Positions 1-11,658 are shown, counted from the first letter of the stretch. The stretch: DNA of 64,000 nt from Mallotus nudiflorus (GCA_947683625.1 CANTUR010001076.1:248001-312000); one strand, 5' to 3'. Made by a program: numbers and translations. The notes: generated from the letters alone by a model not told the origin.

Positions 1-3000
1 AGGTCGAGGTCAGGCCAGAGTTTTCCATCTTACTCAGCAGGATGCTCAGGCATCTAATGCAGTCGTGGCAGGTATTGTTTCTATTTGTTACCTGGATGCA
101 TGGGTTTTGTTTGATCCGGATGCCACGCATTCATTTGTTTCTCCTGTTTTTGCTTCTAAATCTTATTGGCAAGCTTCGAGGATGGCTTTTCCTTTGTCTG
201 TTGCCACTCCTCTGAGCAATTCCTTGGACATCGATATTGTTCTTTCTGGTTGTCCAGTTCTCGTGGGAGATAGAGAATTACCCGCTGATTTGATTCTGTT
301 GGATGTGATGGAGTTTGATGTTATTTTGGGAATGGATTGGTTATCTCAGCACTATGCCGTGGTAGATTGCAGGAATAAAGAGGTGACTTTTAGAATTACG
401 GATGAAGGAGAGTTTAAATTTGTGGGTGATAGGAGTTCAGCACCTCAGAATCTTATTTCTGCTATTACGGCTAGGAAGTTGTTGAGGAAAGGATGTCAGG
501 GATATTTGGCATTGGTCAAGGATACTTCAGTGGAGAAGTTGTCACTCACAGATGTTCCTGTTGCTTGTGAGTTTCCTGATATTTTTCCCGAGGAGTTGCC
601 AGGTTTACCACCTCATAGAGAGATAGAGTTCTGTATAGATATGGTTCCAGGTACTACTCCTATATCTATGCCACCCTATAGAATGGCTCCTGTAGAGTTG
701 AAAGAGTTGAAGGAGCAGTTGCAAGAGTTGTTGGATAAAGGTTTCATCAGACCTAGTGTTTCTCCTTGGGGTGCACCAGTCCTGTTTGTGAAGAAGAAGG
801 ATGGTACCCTGAGACTGTGCATTAACTACAGAGAGCTGAATAAGGTGACAGTGAAGAACAAGTATCCTCTCCCAAGGATAGATGACTTGTTTGATTAGCT
901 ACAGGGTGCACAGTTCTTTTCTAAGGTTGACTTGAGGACGGGTTATCATCAGCTGCGGATCAATGAAGCTGATATTCCTAAAACAGCATTCCGCACTCGA
1001 TATGGCCATTATGAGTTTCTGGTGATGTCTTTTGGTTTGACTAATGCACCAGCAGCTTTTATGGATCTGATGAATAGGGTATTCAGACGGTATATGGATC
1101 AGTTTTTGGTAGTCTTCATTGATGATATACTGGTATATTCTAGGAATATGTAGGAGCATGTATATCACTTGAGGATTGTACTACAGACACTGAGAGATCA
1201 TCAGCTTTATGCTAAATTCTCGAAGTGTGATTTATGGATGGAGAGTGTTTCTTTTCTTGGACACGTAGTGTCTAAAGAAGGTATCCAGGTTGATCCAAAG
1301 AAGATTGAGGCAGTGTCTGAATGGCCTAGACCTACTTCTGTTATAGAGATTCAGAGTTTTCTGGGTTTAGCCGGGTATTATAGGCGGTTTGTGCAAGATT
1401 TTTCTAGAATAGCAGCCCCTATGACTCGCTTGACTCAGAAGAATGTTAGATTCGAGTGGTCAGAAGCTTGTGAGAATAGTTTTAGTTGTTGAAGGAGAAG
1501 TTGACCACAGCACCAGTGTTAGCTTTGCCTAATAGTGTGGATAAGTTCACAGTTTACTGTGATGCCTCTAGAATTGGTCTTGGTAGTGTGTTGATGCAGA
1601 ATGGAAGGGTGATAGTCTATGCTTCGAGGAAGTTAAAGAAGCATGAGTAGAACTATCCTACACATGACCTTAAGATGGCTGCAGTGATTTTTGCTTTGAA
1701 GATTTGGAGACATTATCTGTACGGGGTGACTTGTGAGATATTTACTGATCACAAGAGCCTTAAGTACATTTTCCAGCAGCGAGATCTGAATCTGAGGCAC
1801 AGGAGATGGTTGGAATTATTGAAGGATTATGATTGTGAGATTGTATATCATCCGGGTAAAGCTAATGCAATAGCAGATGCCTTGAGTAGGAAGTCCTCAG
1901 GCAGTCTTGCTCACTTTAGTGTTGAAAGGAGACCATTGATCCAAGAATTGCATTTGTTGGTGGATCAAGGTCTGATGATGAAGATCAGTAGATCAGGTGG
2001 ACTGCTAGCTCAATTTAAAGTACGATCTGTACTGAGGGATAGATTAAAGCAGCTCAGAGCCGAGATCCTATTCTACAAGAACTTGCAGAGAATTTCAGAG
2101 CAGGGAAGTTCACTGATTTCACACTTGATGATGATGGTGTGTTGTGGATCAGTGGTAGATTGTGTGTTCCTGATGTGGATGATTTGAGAGAGGAGATTTT
2201 AGAGGAAGCACACACTACAGCTTACAGTGTTCATCCGGGTATCACTAAGATGTACCACAGCATCAGAGAGTTATACTGGTGGGATGGATTAAAGAAAGAT
2301 GTCTCTAATTATGTTGCTAAGTGTCTGACGTATCAGCAAGTGAAAGCCGAACATCAGAAGCCTTTTGGGAAGCTTCAGCCTCTTCCTATTCCCGAGTGGA
2401 AGTGGGAAAGGATAGCTATGGATTTTATGGTCGGTTTACCTCGTTCGAAGGATGGATACGATTCCATCTAGGTGATTGTAGATAGGTTGACGAAGTCTGC
2501 ACATTTCTTGCCTATGAAAGCCACTTATTCTGTAGCTAGATTGGCAAAGTTATACGTGAAGCATATTGTGTGCCTTCATGGAGTACCTGTGTCCATTGTG
2601 TCAGATAGAGGTTCGGTGTTACTTCTCGTTTTTGGCAGAAGTTGCAGGAAGCGATGGGCACCACGTTGGACTTCAGTATTGCTTTTCATCCTCAGACAGA
2701 TGGTCAGTCTGAGAGGACGATCCAAACACTGGAAGATATGTTGAGGATGTGTGTCCTGGATTTGGGAGGTAGCTGGGATGATCATTTGCCCACTCGTTGA
2801 GTTTGCATATAATAACAGCTACCATAGCAGTATTGGTATGGCACCGTATGAGGCGTTGTATGAAAGGAAGTGTAGATCCCCTTTGAGTTGGGATGAGATT
2901 GGTGAGAGAGCTTTGACTGGACCTAAGATGGTTTAGGATGCTGCAGAGAAAGTCACATGATTAAGCGAAGATTAGAGACCGCAGTTAGCAGACATAAGAG

Positions 3001-3461
3001 TTATGTGGATCCTAGGCGCAGAGATGTGGAGTTTCAGGTTGGAGATTTCATTTTTCTGAAGGTATCTCCGGATGAAGGGTGTTATGAGATTTGGCAAGAA
3101 GGGTAAGTTAGCACCGAGGTATATTGGACCGTTTGAAATTCTGGAGAGAGTTGGCACTGTTGCATATCGGTTGGATTTGCCTCTGAGTATGTCACAGGTG
3201 CATCCAGTATTTCATATCTAGATGTTGAGGAAGTATATCTCAGACCCTTCACACGTGTTGCAGCCCGACAGTGTGGAAGTGAGTGAAGATTTGACGTTTG
3301 TGGAAAAACCTGTGGCGATCGTAGATTATCAAGTTCGACAGTTGCGTTCGAAGCAGATTCCGATGGTCAAGGTTCTATGGCGTAGCGACAGAGTTGAGGA
3401 GCATACGTGGGAGACCGAAGCTGAGATGCGAGCTTCTTACCCGTATCTCTTTCCTTCCTAA
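1..3461 (+). pseudogene. Ty3/gypsy pol remnant, 5' end outside window (internal copy 1)
   Basis: This is the protease-RT-RNase H-integrase-chromodomain part of a chromovirus polyprotein, which would copy element RNA to cDNA and insert it. The protease core is near 113; its Asp-Pro-Gly-Ala motif reads Asp-Pro-Asp-Ala (Gly codon changed at 119-121), which should inactivate it. RT follows, with FIDD near 1116-1127. RNase H lies at about 1550-1900, the integrase zinc region at about 2215-2360 (a zinc Cys reads Tyr in CLTY), the integrase core at about 2400-2900, and the chromodomain-like tail at 3222-3461 with HTWE. The frame is broken by stops near 896, 1150, 1648, 2469 and 2934 and by indels near 1480, 2050 and 2620. 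Base 1 aligns with 8206 of the second copy, so gag and the 5' LTR lie left of the window. It cannot make a working protein. Confidence 0.93.
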
Positions 3462-3505
3462 TCTTGTGATCATTTTCTTTTTGGAATTCGGGGACGAATT
3501 CTTAT

Positions 3506-3517
3506 AAGGGGGGAAGA
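3506..3517 (+). other. Polypurine tract of gypsy internal copy 1
   Basis: A purine run of six G flanked by A lies directly before the LTR that starts with TG at 3519. This is where plus-strand primers form during reverse transcription. Confidence 0.8.
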
Positions 3518-3957
3518 CTGTAATATCCCGTGTTTTTAAATATTTTTACACTGTATCGGGATATGCAGTGTTAATAATTTTAGTATATGTATCATGATAT
3601 TTTACGAGGTTAATGTGTATTTAATACCTATTTTAATTATTGTGTATTATTTATAGTGCTTTACGTAAAATTTTTCCGGGACTGGCATTTTCGGGGAAAT
3701 TTTCACGTAAATAATTTATTATTAATTATTTTAAATATATTTTTGGACTTGCATGAACTCATACGTATTTTTAAATTACTAAATAGATCCTATGTGTGTA
3801 TATATTTATTTAATTAGGGTTTAGTATTTTACCCTAATATTTTATTAATTAATTAATTATTTTATTGTTATTTAATTATTTATAATTAATATTAAATTTT
3901 AAAATATTAAATATTAAGTGTGTGGATGTGATTTTTTTCAAATATTTTATTAAAATT

Positions 3958-4056
3958 ATTTCTTTTATTATTTTTCTTTTTTCTTTTTTCTTTTTCTTTT
4001 TCTTTTTTTTTTTTTTTTTTCTTTTCTTTTTCTTCTTTTTCTTCTTCTTCTTCTTC
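3958..4056 (+). repeat. Pyrimidine-rich (T/C) low-complexity tract in LTR
   Basis: About 100 bp of T with interspersed C on the + strand, just upstream of the GC-rich LTR island. The same tract sits at the same place in other family A LTRs (12148-12297, 30263-30366) with different lengths. It may act as a promoter or leader tract, but nothing proves this. Confidence 0.8.
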
Positions 4057-5192
4057 CCACGCGACCACCTTCCCCTCCCGCTGCAACTCCTGATCCCCCA
4101 GCCGTCGGTGTGCCTCCTGGCTTGCCAACGTCGTCCTCAGTCGTTCCCCGGCACCAGCAGCCTCCTTCCCCGGCGCCGGCAGCCTCTTTTCTTCCATTTT
4201 GGCCGAAATTCCTCTCCTCGCCGTTCACTAACTTTTCGGCCACCATTTTTGACACCGCCAGTATCTTTCTTCTCCTTGAGCTTCGGTGAGTATGATTCTA
4301 GCTTTGGTTTGAGCTTAAATGGTCTTGATTTGCTTAGGTTTCAAATTTTCCAATTCTGCCATATTAGGATTTTTGATTTTTTTAAGCTTCGAATTGACTG
4401 ATTCATGAAAACTCCCTTCACAAATGTTGATCCTACTAGCTTAATCTACATTTAAGAATTTTTGTGGAATTTTTAGAGATTTTTTGGATTTTTGGGTATT
4501 TTTGAATATTTTAATATTATTTTCTAATTTTCGGAAATTAATTATTTAAATTATGAAATTGTGTTTTATGGTTAAATTAGGTGTTGAAATGAATTATAGG
4601 AATTTATTTGGAATTTTTATGAATTTCTAAGTATTTATTTTGAATTATTTGAGTTTATGTAATTCTGGAAAAATTATGTTAAATGTGTCTTTATTTGAAA
4701 TTAATTGGTAAATTGGGTTTAATTATTGATATTATTGATAAATATGTTAAGAAAATTAATTTTTGGTGAATTTTTGAAGTAATTTTAGTATATTTATATA
4801 TATAAAGGCATTTTGGTAATTTTACCCTAAATTGGCTAAAAAATGTAATTTAATTGGTTTTAATAGTTATTTAAGGTATAAAAATGATTTCTACAAATTA
4901 TTGGTATTTTTAACTAATTAAAACTATTTTTCGTGGATTATTTTCAATTATATATATAATATACGATTTTTCTAATAAAATGAGTTTTTATCGGTTTTTA
5001 TTGTGTTTTAAGGCTAATTAGGTAATTTATATTTATAAAATGTATTTCTAGGTTATAAGGGGTATTTTTGGTATTTCTAAACTGTTCTGTGTTTGTGGAC
5101 CCTGGTTGGTAGATTGTAGTTTGGAGTCCGACCGAGGGGTTGTGGTTGAGTGTTGAACTTGTTTTTCGAAGTGTGTTTCTTTGCAGGGTCGG

Positions 5193-5267
5193 CTCTACTC
5201 TTTGAGTAGAGAGATGTCCATTTTACAAGGGAGGTTCTACCGAATTTTTGGTAGAATTCTCATAAAA
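5193..5267 (+). other. Conserved double stem-loop block in LTR (copy 1)
   Basis: Hairpin 1 is CTCTACTC (5193-5200) with GAGTAGAG (5204-5211), 8 bp perfect with a TTT loop. Hairpin 2 has outer arms TTTTA (5221-5225) and TAAAA (5263-5267) and inner arms TTCTACC (5235-5241) and GGTAGAA (5250-5256). A polypyrimidine-AG acceptor-like site ends at 5186. The block recurs in every LTR here that keeps this region. Confidence 0.75.
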
Positions 5268-5801
5268 CGTGATGTCCGGTCGAACCCTAATTTTGATTAT
5301 GTGTTAATATTCTAGATCGAATTCTAGGATTTTCTGTTAGGTTTATTCTAATGTCGATTATTTATTATTTGTTTAGTTGCACCAAGATCGAGGGCTAGTA
5401 GACCAGGCCCGTCGGATCCATCTCGTGGAGCGCACTAGGGTGAGTTACTATTTTATATATATGTGCTTTAGGATGCATAATTTTAGAAATACATGTTTCA
5501 TTTTGACTAAATATGCATAAATAACGTGATTTGTATTTAAGTATATTTTTGGTATATATTAAATTATATGCATTTTTTATGAATAAATTATATTTAAAAT
5601 GTTTTTAAATATATTTCGAGCTTAATTTATGATTTAATTGGATTTATTTGACGTATATATACTCGAAATATACCTGGTTTATTTTTGGTATATTCTAGTA
5701 TATATATAGTTTATATTGTTATTTTATTTAAATTCATGCATCATTTATTTGTGAATGAATGTTTTATATTTATTAATGAAGGATATCGATAGAACGTGCT
5801 A

Positions 5802-5840
5802 CCTAGTGGGCAGCACTAGGACCGAATACGTACCGGTACG
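5802..5840 (+). other. Conserved CCTAGTG hairpin plus 12-bp palindrome in LTR
   Basis: CCTAGTG (5802-5808) and CACTAGG (5814-5820) form a 7-bp stem around GGCAG, followed by the perfect palindrome CGTACCGGTACG (5829-5840). The hairpin also occurs at 31994-32012, 36731-36749, 47060-47078 and, inverted, 49933-49951. Its role is unknown. Confidence 0.7.
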
Positions 5841-6722
5841 CCTATAGTATTTAGGCTATATTACTATCCATTTGTGGATATTGATTGAATATGATTATTT
5901 GATGTGTGAGATATGGTTGGGAGGTGTGATTTTTGGAGCTCGGTTGACCAAGTGTCTCGAGGCCAATCACACTGGCAGTCAGACTGTTGGAGCTCGGTCG
6001 ACTTAGTGTCTCGGGGCCAGTCTACTGTCTAAATGGATTAAGTGGATATATTTGGATCAAATGAGCCTAGAGTGTTGTCTAACACTATTTTTAAGGTTGC
6101 GAGATCATAGGGTTCTATGTGATCCTTCATAAAAGATGATTTTCAATGAAATATATATATAAAATGATTTTATTGCATCTGTGTGTATTTGCCTGTATAT
6201 ATACATATTAGATATATACTATTGACTGTATGCATTGTCATTTAGTGTGTATGTATATATATTATAGTAATTCACTCAGTGAGGTCTGACTCCCCTCCGT
6301 TGATAATTTTTCAGGAGAGTCAACATCTTCAGACCTCAGTAGTAGGCCCATACGCCGGATTTCTTCTGCCCCGGCTTCTTTGTGTAAACTGCTTACTTGA
6401 GTCTTATTTTTATAATCTAGACACTGCAGTAGTTGTAAATTAATTGTGGGATTTTATGTATTTTATTTATGTGAGGTATTGTATCATATGAACTGGATTT
6501 GTATTAAAAGATTTATATATATGAGATGAGATTTGACTTAAATCCAGTTGGTGGAAATAATATTATGATATTTATGATTTTTTTTATTTTCGCTGCATTT
6601 GATATTGTTATTATTATTATTGCATGTTTATTTTATTTTTAGGCTTGCTACGGGTTCCGGATTCGAAAGAATTCCCGTTCCCTAGCGCCGGTCATGGCTC
6701 CTGTTTTGGGTCGTGACAAAGT

Positions 6723-6734
6723 TGGTATCAGAGC
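6723..6734 (+). other. Primer binding site (initiator tRNA-Met), internal copy 2
   Basis: TGGTATCAGAGC lies 4 bp after the LTR end. It complements the 3' end of plant initiator tRNA-Met, the usual primer of this clade, and fixes the LTR boundary and orientation. Confidence 0.92.
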
Positions 6735-6916
6735 GGAGTTCTGTGTCAGGGCTTAGTTTTGTGAGTTGTGGCCCTAGTTTTTTAAGTTGTGTTCTCTTTT
6801 GGTAACTACTACAGTGAATTAGGTTCGAGTATGTCTTGATAAGTATTCCTTGCTTAGTTTTCTACATTATTCCTCCGTTGTCTATTTGTCTGAATCTTTT
6901 CGTTTATCTTTTCAGT

Positions 6917-8224
6917 ATGAGGAGGTGAGCACGTGTCACTCCATCGGTCGTTGAGGTTGAGGATGATGAGTCTTTTCAGGATGAGGTTTTACCTCCTGAG
7001 CAGCCAGTTAGACGTAGAGGTCGTGGCAGAGGTAGACCTCGAGGAGCAGCAGGTCGTCGTAGGCAAAGAGAGTTACAGGACGAGGAGCCTGTTGAGCCTG
7101 AGTTTGATGTTCATATTCCTTAAGTTGTTCAGCCTGTTCAGCCTGCCTATCAGCAGGGTATGTCTGACCCTGAGGCAGCTTTGTTCTATGCCTGAGTTGG
7201 CAGGATTGCTTTCGATGGTACTTCTGATCCGTTAGATTTTCTGCACGCGATTGAGAGGAGGACTCGGACTGCTCACACCGAGTACCAGCGGATCATGATC
7301 GTTGAGTTTTCTGTTGAGGGACCAGCCTTAGATTGGTTTATTCAGATGATCCAGCCTTATATGATGAAGATGACCTGGGCTCAGTTCCGAGAGCGATTTA
7401 TGAGGAGATTCTATCCAGAGCCTCTTCGTTTGAGATATCGTCTCTGTTTGACCAGTATTTCTCGTGGAGATCGATCTGTAGAGGAGTATACCCGAGAGTT
7501 TCTTTGATTGGGTAGATATGCAGAGGATTTGATGCGAGATCAGTACTTCACTGTCACTACATACGTTACTGGCTTGGGTTCAACTTTTGCTGGTATGCCT
7601 ACAGCAGGCTTTACTCTCGAGTCTGTGATTGAGTTGGCTAAGGAGATTGAGCTGAGACTAGTTAGGCAAGGAGCGATGCCTAATTATTACCAGCTGGGAG
7701 TTCAGTCAAGTGGATTGCAGGCTACTCCGTACTCTAGTTTTCATGTTGGTTCGAGTAGTCAACAACGAGGTCCGACTCAGCAGAGTCAGAGACAGTAGCA
7801 GCGAGTGCATCGGAGCAATAGACATGGCCATGGAGGTCAGCGTAGATCGTTCAGATTCGGGTCAGGTGCTTCGAGCAGCAGCAGTGGTCGTAGTTCTAGA
7901 TTAGCGGTCAGTGTTTGTCAGACTTGCGGTAGAGTCCATCAGGGACCGTGTTATCTGACACCACTGACATGCTTTAGATGCGGGTAGACAGGACATTTTA
8001 CCAGATCGTGTCCTTATTCCGAGTATCAGCAGCTACAGATTCCGCGATTCCCACAGCAGTCGATTGCTAGTGCTACACTCGTGGCATTTCAATTACCACC
8101 AGTTCAGCATCAGAGTTCCACTTAGTTTGTTCCACAGCAGAGTCGAGGTAGAGGTACTAGAGGAGATGCCAGAGGTGTTGGCCAGGCTTCTACCAGTCAA
8201 CAGGGAGGTCGAGGTTAGGCCAGA
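6917..8224 (+). pseudogene. Ty3/gypsy gag region, internal copy 2
   Basis: This is the capsid/nucleocapsid part of the polyprotein. The likely start is ATG at 6917, but the fourth codon is already TGA (6926), where Arg CGA would be expected. A basic Arg/Gly-rich stretch lies at about 7010-7075. The retrotransposon gag domain follows at about 7160-7510, with motifs such as PALDWFIQM and WAQFRERF. A CCHC zinc knuckle lies at about 7970-8011; its Gln codon after CFRCG reads TAG. Other stops lie near 7120, 7192, 7506 and 7797, several of them TAG where CAG is expected. It continues into protease and pol in one reading direction. Confidence 0.9.
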
Positions 8225-11200
8225 GTTTTTCCATCTTACTCAGCAGGATGCTCAGGCATCTAATGCAGTCGTGGCAGGTATTGTTTCTATTGGTTACCTG
8301 GATGCATGGATTTTGTTTGATCCGGGTGCCACACATTCATTTGTTTCTCCTATTTTTGCTTCTAAATCTTATTGGCAAGCTTCGAGGATGGCTTTTCCTT
8401 TGTCTGTTGCCACTCCTCTGAGCGATTCCTTGGACATCGATATTGTTCTTTCTGGTTGTCCAGTTCTCGTGGGAGATAGAGAATTACCCACTGATTTGAT
8501 TCTGTTGGATGTGATGGAGTTTGATGTTATTTTGGGAATGGATTGGTTATCTCAGCACTATGCCATGGTAGATTGCAGGAATAAAGAGGTGACTTTCAGA
8601 ATTCCAGATGAATGAGAGTTTAAATTTGTGGGTGATAGGAGTTCAGCACCTCAGAATCTTATTTCTGCTATTACGGCTAGGAAATTGTTAAGGAAAGGAT
8701 GTCAGGGATATTTGGCATTGGTCAGGGATACTTCAGTGGAAAAGTTGTCACTCACAGATATTCCTGTTGCTTGTGAGTTTCCTAATGTTTTTCCTGAGGA
8801 GTTTCCAGGTTTACCACCTCATAGAGAGATAGAGTTCTGTATAGATATGATTCCAGGTACTACTCCTATATCTATGCCACCCTATAGAATGACTCCTGCA
8901 GAGTTGAAAGAGTTGAAGGAGCAGTTGCAAGTGTTGTTGGATAAAGGTTTCATCAGACCTAGTGTTTCTCCTTGGGGTGCACCAGTCCTGTTTGTGAAGA
9001 AGAAGGATGGTACCCTGAGACTGTGCATTGACTACAGAGAGCTTAATAAGGTGACAGTGAAGAACAAGTATCCTCTCCCGAGGATCGATGACTTGTTTGA
9101 TTAGCTACAGGGTGCACAGTTCTTTTCTAAGGTTGACTTAAGGTCGGGTTATCATCAGTTGCAGATCAGTGAAGCTGATATTCCTAAGACAGCATTCCCC
9201 ACTCGATATGGCCATTATGAGTTTCTGATGATGTCTTTTGGTTTGACTAATGCACCAGCAGCTTTTATGGATCTGATGAATAGGGTATTCAGACCGTATG
9301 TGGATCAGTTTGTGGTAGTCTTCATTGATGATATACTGGTATATTCTAGGAATATGTAGGAGCATGTATATCACTTGAGGATTGTACTACAGACACTGAG
9401 AGATCATCAGCTTTATGCTAAATTCTTGAAGTGTGATTTATGGATGGAGAGTGTTTCTTTTCTTGGACACGTAGTGTCTAAAGAAGGTATCCAGGTTGAT
9501 CCACAGAAGATTGAGGCAGTGTCTGAATGGCCTAGACCTACTTCTGTTACAGAGATTCAGAGTTTTCTGGGTTTAGCCGGGTATTATAGGCGGTTTGTGC
9601 AAGATTTTTCCAGAATAGCAGCCCCTATGACTCGCTTGACTCAGAAGAATGTTAGATTCGAGTGGTCAGAAGCTTGTGAGAATAGTTTTCAGTTATTGAA
9701 GGAGAAGTTGACCACAGCGCCAGTGTTAGCTTTGCCTAATAGTGTGGATAAGTTCACAGTTTACTGTGATGCCTCTAGAATTTGTCTTAGTTGTGTGTTG
9801 ATGCAAAATGGAAGGGTGATAGTCTATGCTTCGAGGAAGTTGAAGAAGCATGAGCAGAACTATCCTACACATGACCTTAAGATGGCTGCAGTGATTTTTG
9901 CTTTGAAGATTTGGAGACATTATCTGTACGGGGTGACTTGTGAGATATTTACTGATCATAAGAGCCTTAAGTACATTTTCCAGCAGCGAGATCTGAATCT
10001 GAGGCACAAGAGATGGTTGGAATTGCTGAAGGATTATGATTATGAGATTCTATATCATCCGGGTAAAGCTAATGCAGTAGCAAATGCCTTGAGTGGGAAG
10101 TCCTCAGGCAGTCTTGCTCACATTAGTGTTGAAAGGAGACCATTGATCCAAGAATTGCATTTGTTGGTGGATCAATGTTTGATGATGAAGATCAGTAGAT
10201 CAAGTGGACTGCTAGCTCAATTTAAAGTACGATCTGTACTGAGGGATAGGATTAAAGCAGCTCAGAGCCGAGATCCTATTCTACAAGAACTTGCAGAGAA
10301 TTTCACTGATTTCACACTTGATGATGATGGTGTGTTGTGGATCAGTGGTAGATTGTGTGTTCCTGATGTGGATGATTTGAGAGAGGAGATTTTGGAGGGA
10401 AGCACACTCTACAACTTACAGCGTTCATCCGGGTATCACTAAGATGTACCACAGTATCAGAGAGTTATACTGGTGGGATGGATTGAAGAAAGATGTCTCT
10501 GATTATGTTGCTAAGTGTCTGACGTATCAGCAAGTGAAAGCCAAACATCAGAAGCCTTCTGGGAAGCTTCAGCCTCTTCCTATTCCCGATTGGAAGTGGG
10601 AAAGGATAGCTATGGATTTTGTGGTCAGTTTACCTCGTTCGAAGGATGGATACGATTCCATCTGGGTGATTGTAGACAGGTTGATGAAGTCTGCACATTT
10701 CTTGCCTGTGAAAGCCACTTATTCTGTAGCTAGATTGGCAAAGTTGTACGTGAAGCATATTGTGTGCCTTCATGGAGTACCTGTGTCCATTGTGTTAGAT
10801 AGAGGTTCGGTGTTTACTTCTCATTTTTGGCAGAAGTTGCAGGAAAGCGATGGGCACTAAGTTGGACTTCAGTACTGCTTTTCATCCTCAGACAGATGGT
10901 CGGTCTGAGAGGATGATCCAGACACTGAAAGATATGTTGAGGATATGTGTCCTGGATTTGGGAGGTAACTGGGATGATCATTTGCCACTCGTTGAGTTTA
11001 CATATAATAACAGCTACCATAGCAGTATTGGTATGGCACCGTATGAGGCGTTGTATGAAAGAAAGTGTAGATCCCCTTTGAGTATGGGATGAGATTGGTG
11101 AGAGAGCTTTGACTGGGACCTGAGATGGTTCAGGATGCTGCAGAGAAAGTCATCGTGATTAAGCGAAGATTAGAGACCGCAGTTAGTAGACAGAAGAGTT

Positions 11201-11658
11201 ATACGGATCCTAGGCACAGAGATGTGGAGTTTCAGGTTGGAGATTTCATTTTTCTGAAGGTATCTCCGATGAAGGGTGTTATGAGATTTGAGCAAGAAGG
11301 GTAAGTTAGCACCGAGGTATATTGGATCGTTTGAAATTCTGGAGAGAGTTGGCACTGTTGCATATCGGTTGGATTTGCCTCGAGTATGTCACAGGTGCAT
11401 CCAGTATTTCATATCTCGATGTTGAGGAAGTATATCTCAGACCCTTCACACGTGTTGCAGCCCGACAGTGTGGAAGTGAGTGAAGATTTGACGTTTGTGG
11501 AAGTACGTGTGACGATTGTAGATTATCAAGTTCGACAGTTACGTTCGAAGTAGATTCCGATGGCCAAGGTTCTATGGCGTAGCGACAGAATTGAGGAGCA
11601 TACGTGGGAGACTGAAGCTGAGATGCGAGCTTCTTACCCGTATCTCTTTCCTTCCTGA
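8225..11658 (+). pseudogene. Ty3/gypsy protease-RT-RNase H-integrase-chromodomain region, internal copy 2
   Basis: The protease motif Asp-Pro-Gly-Ala-Thr is intact near 8319, unlike copy 1. RT spans about 8940-9360 with FIDD at about 9324-9335, and RNase H about 9735-10110. The integrase zinc region is at about 10400-10530 (zinc Cys reads Tyr, as in copy 1), the core at about 10600-11080, and the chromodomain-like tail at 11400-11658 with HTWE. Stops near 9102 and 9357 match those at 896 and 1150 of copy 1, so both copies descend from one damaged parent. A long open stretch remains at 9375-10442. A short deletion near 10300 removed bases present in copy 1 and at 56310, and frames also break near 10400, 10850 and 11085. 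It is not functional. Confidence 0.93.

Larger units (their letters stand above)
3519..6718 (+). repeat. Gypsy LTR, family A, shared middle LTR of the tandem array
   Basis: The LTR starts TGTAATATCCCG and ends GGGTCGTGACA, 3200 bp. A polypurine tract precedes it and a tRNA-Met PBS follows, so it is both 3' LTR of the left copy and 5' LTR of the right copy. It contains a pyrimidine-rich tract (3958-4056), a GC-rich stretch ending in a donor-like CGGTGAGTATG near 4286, a stem-loop block (5193-5267), a CCTAGTG/CACTAGG hairpin (5802-5820), a 12-bp palindrome CGTACCGGTACG (5829-5840) and two related units 54 bp apart (5935 and 5989) starting GGAGCTCGGT. Long open frames in the pyrimidine tract are low-complexity artefacts. 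Confidence 0.95.

Noticed and set aside
899..1168. Minus-strand frame opposite RT; also 9138-9374 and 55147-55362
   Set aside because: Shadow of the RT coding strand; it only follows RT codon bias.
3907..4401. Long open frames rich in Phe or Lys on both strands
   Set aside because: They come from the T/C low-complexity tract of the LTR and recur in sister LTRs without conserved protein features.
5935..6040. CRISPR-like repeat pair
   Set aside because: Two diverged units inside a plant LTR; no array, no spacers of fixed size.
6723..6734. Possible tRNA gene
   Set aside because: Only the 12-bp primer-binding complement of tRNA-Met is present, with no cloverleaf.
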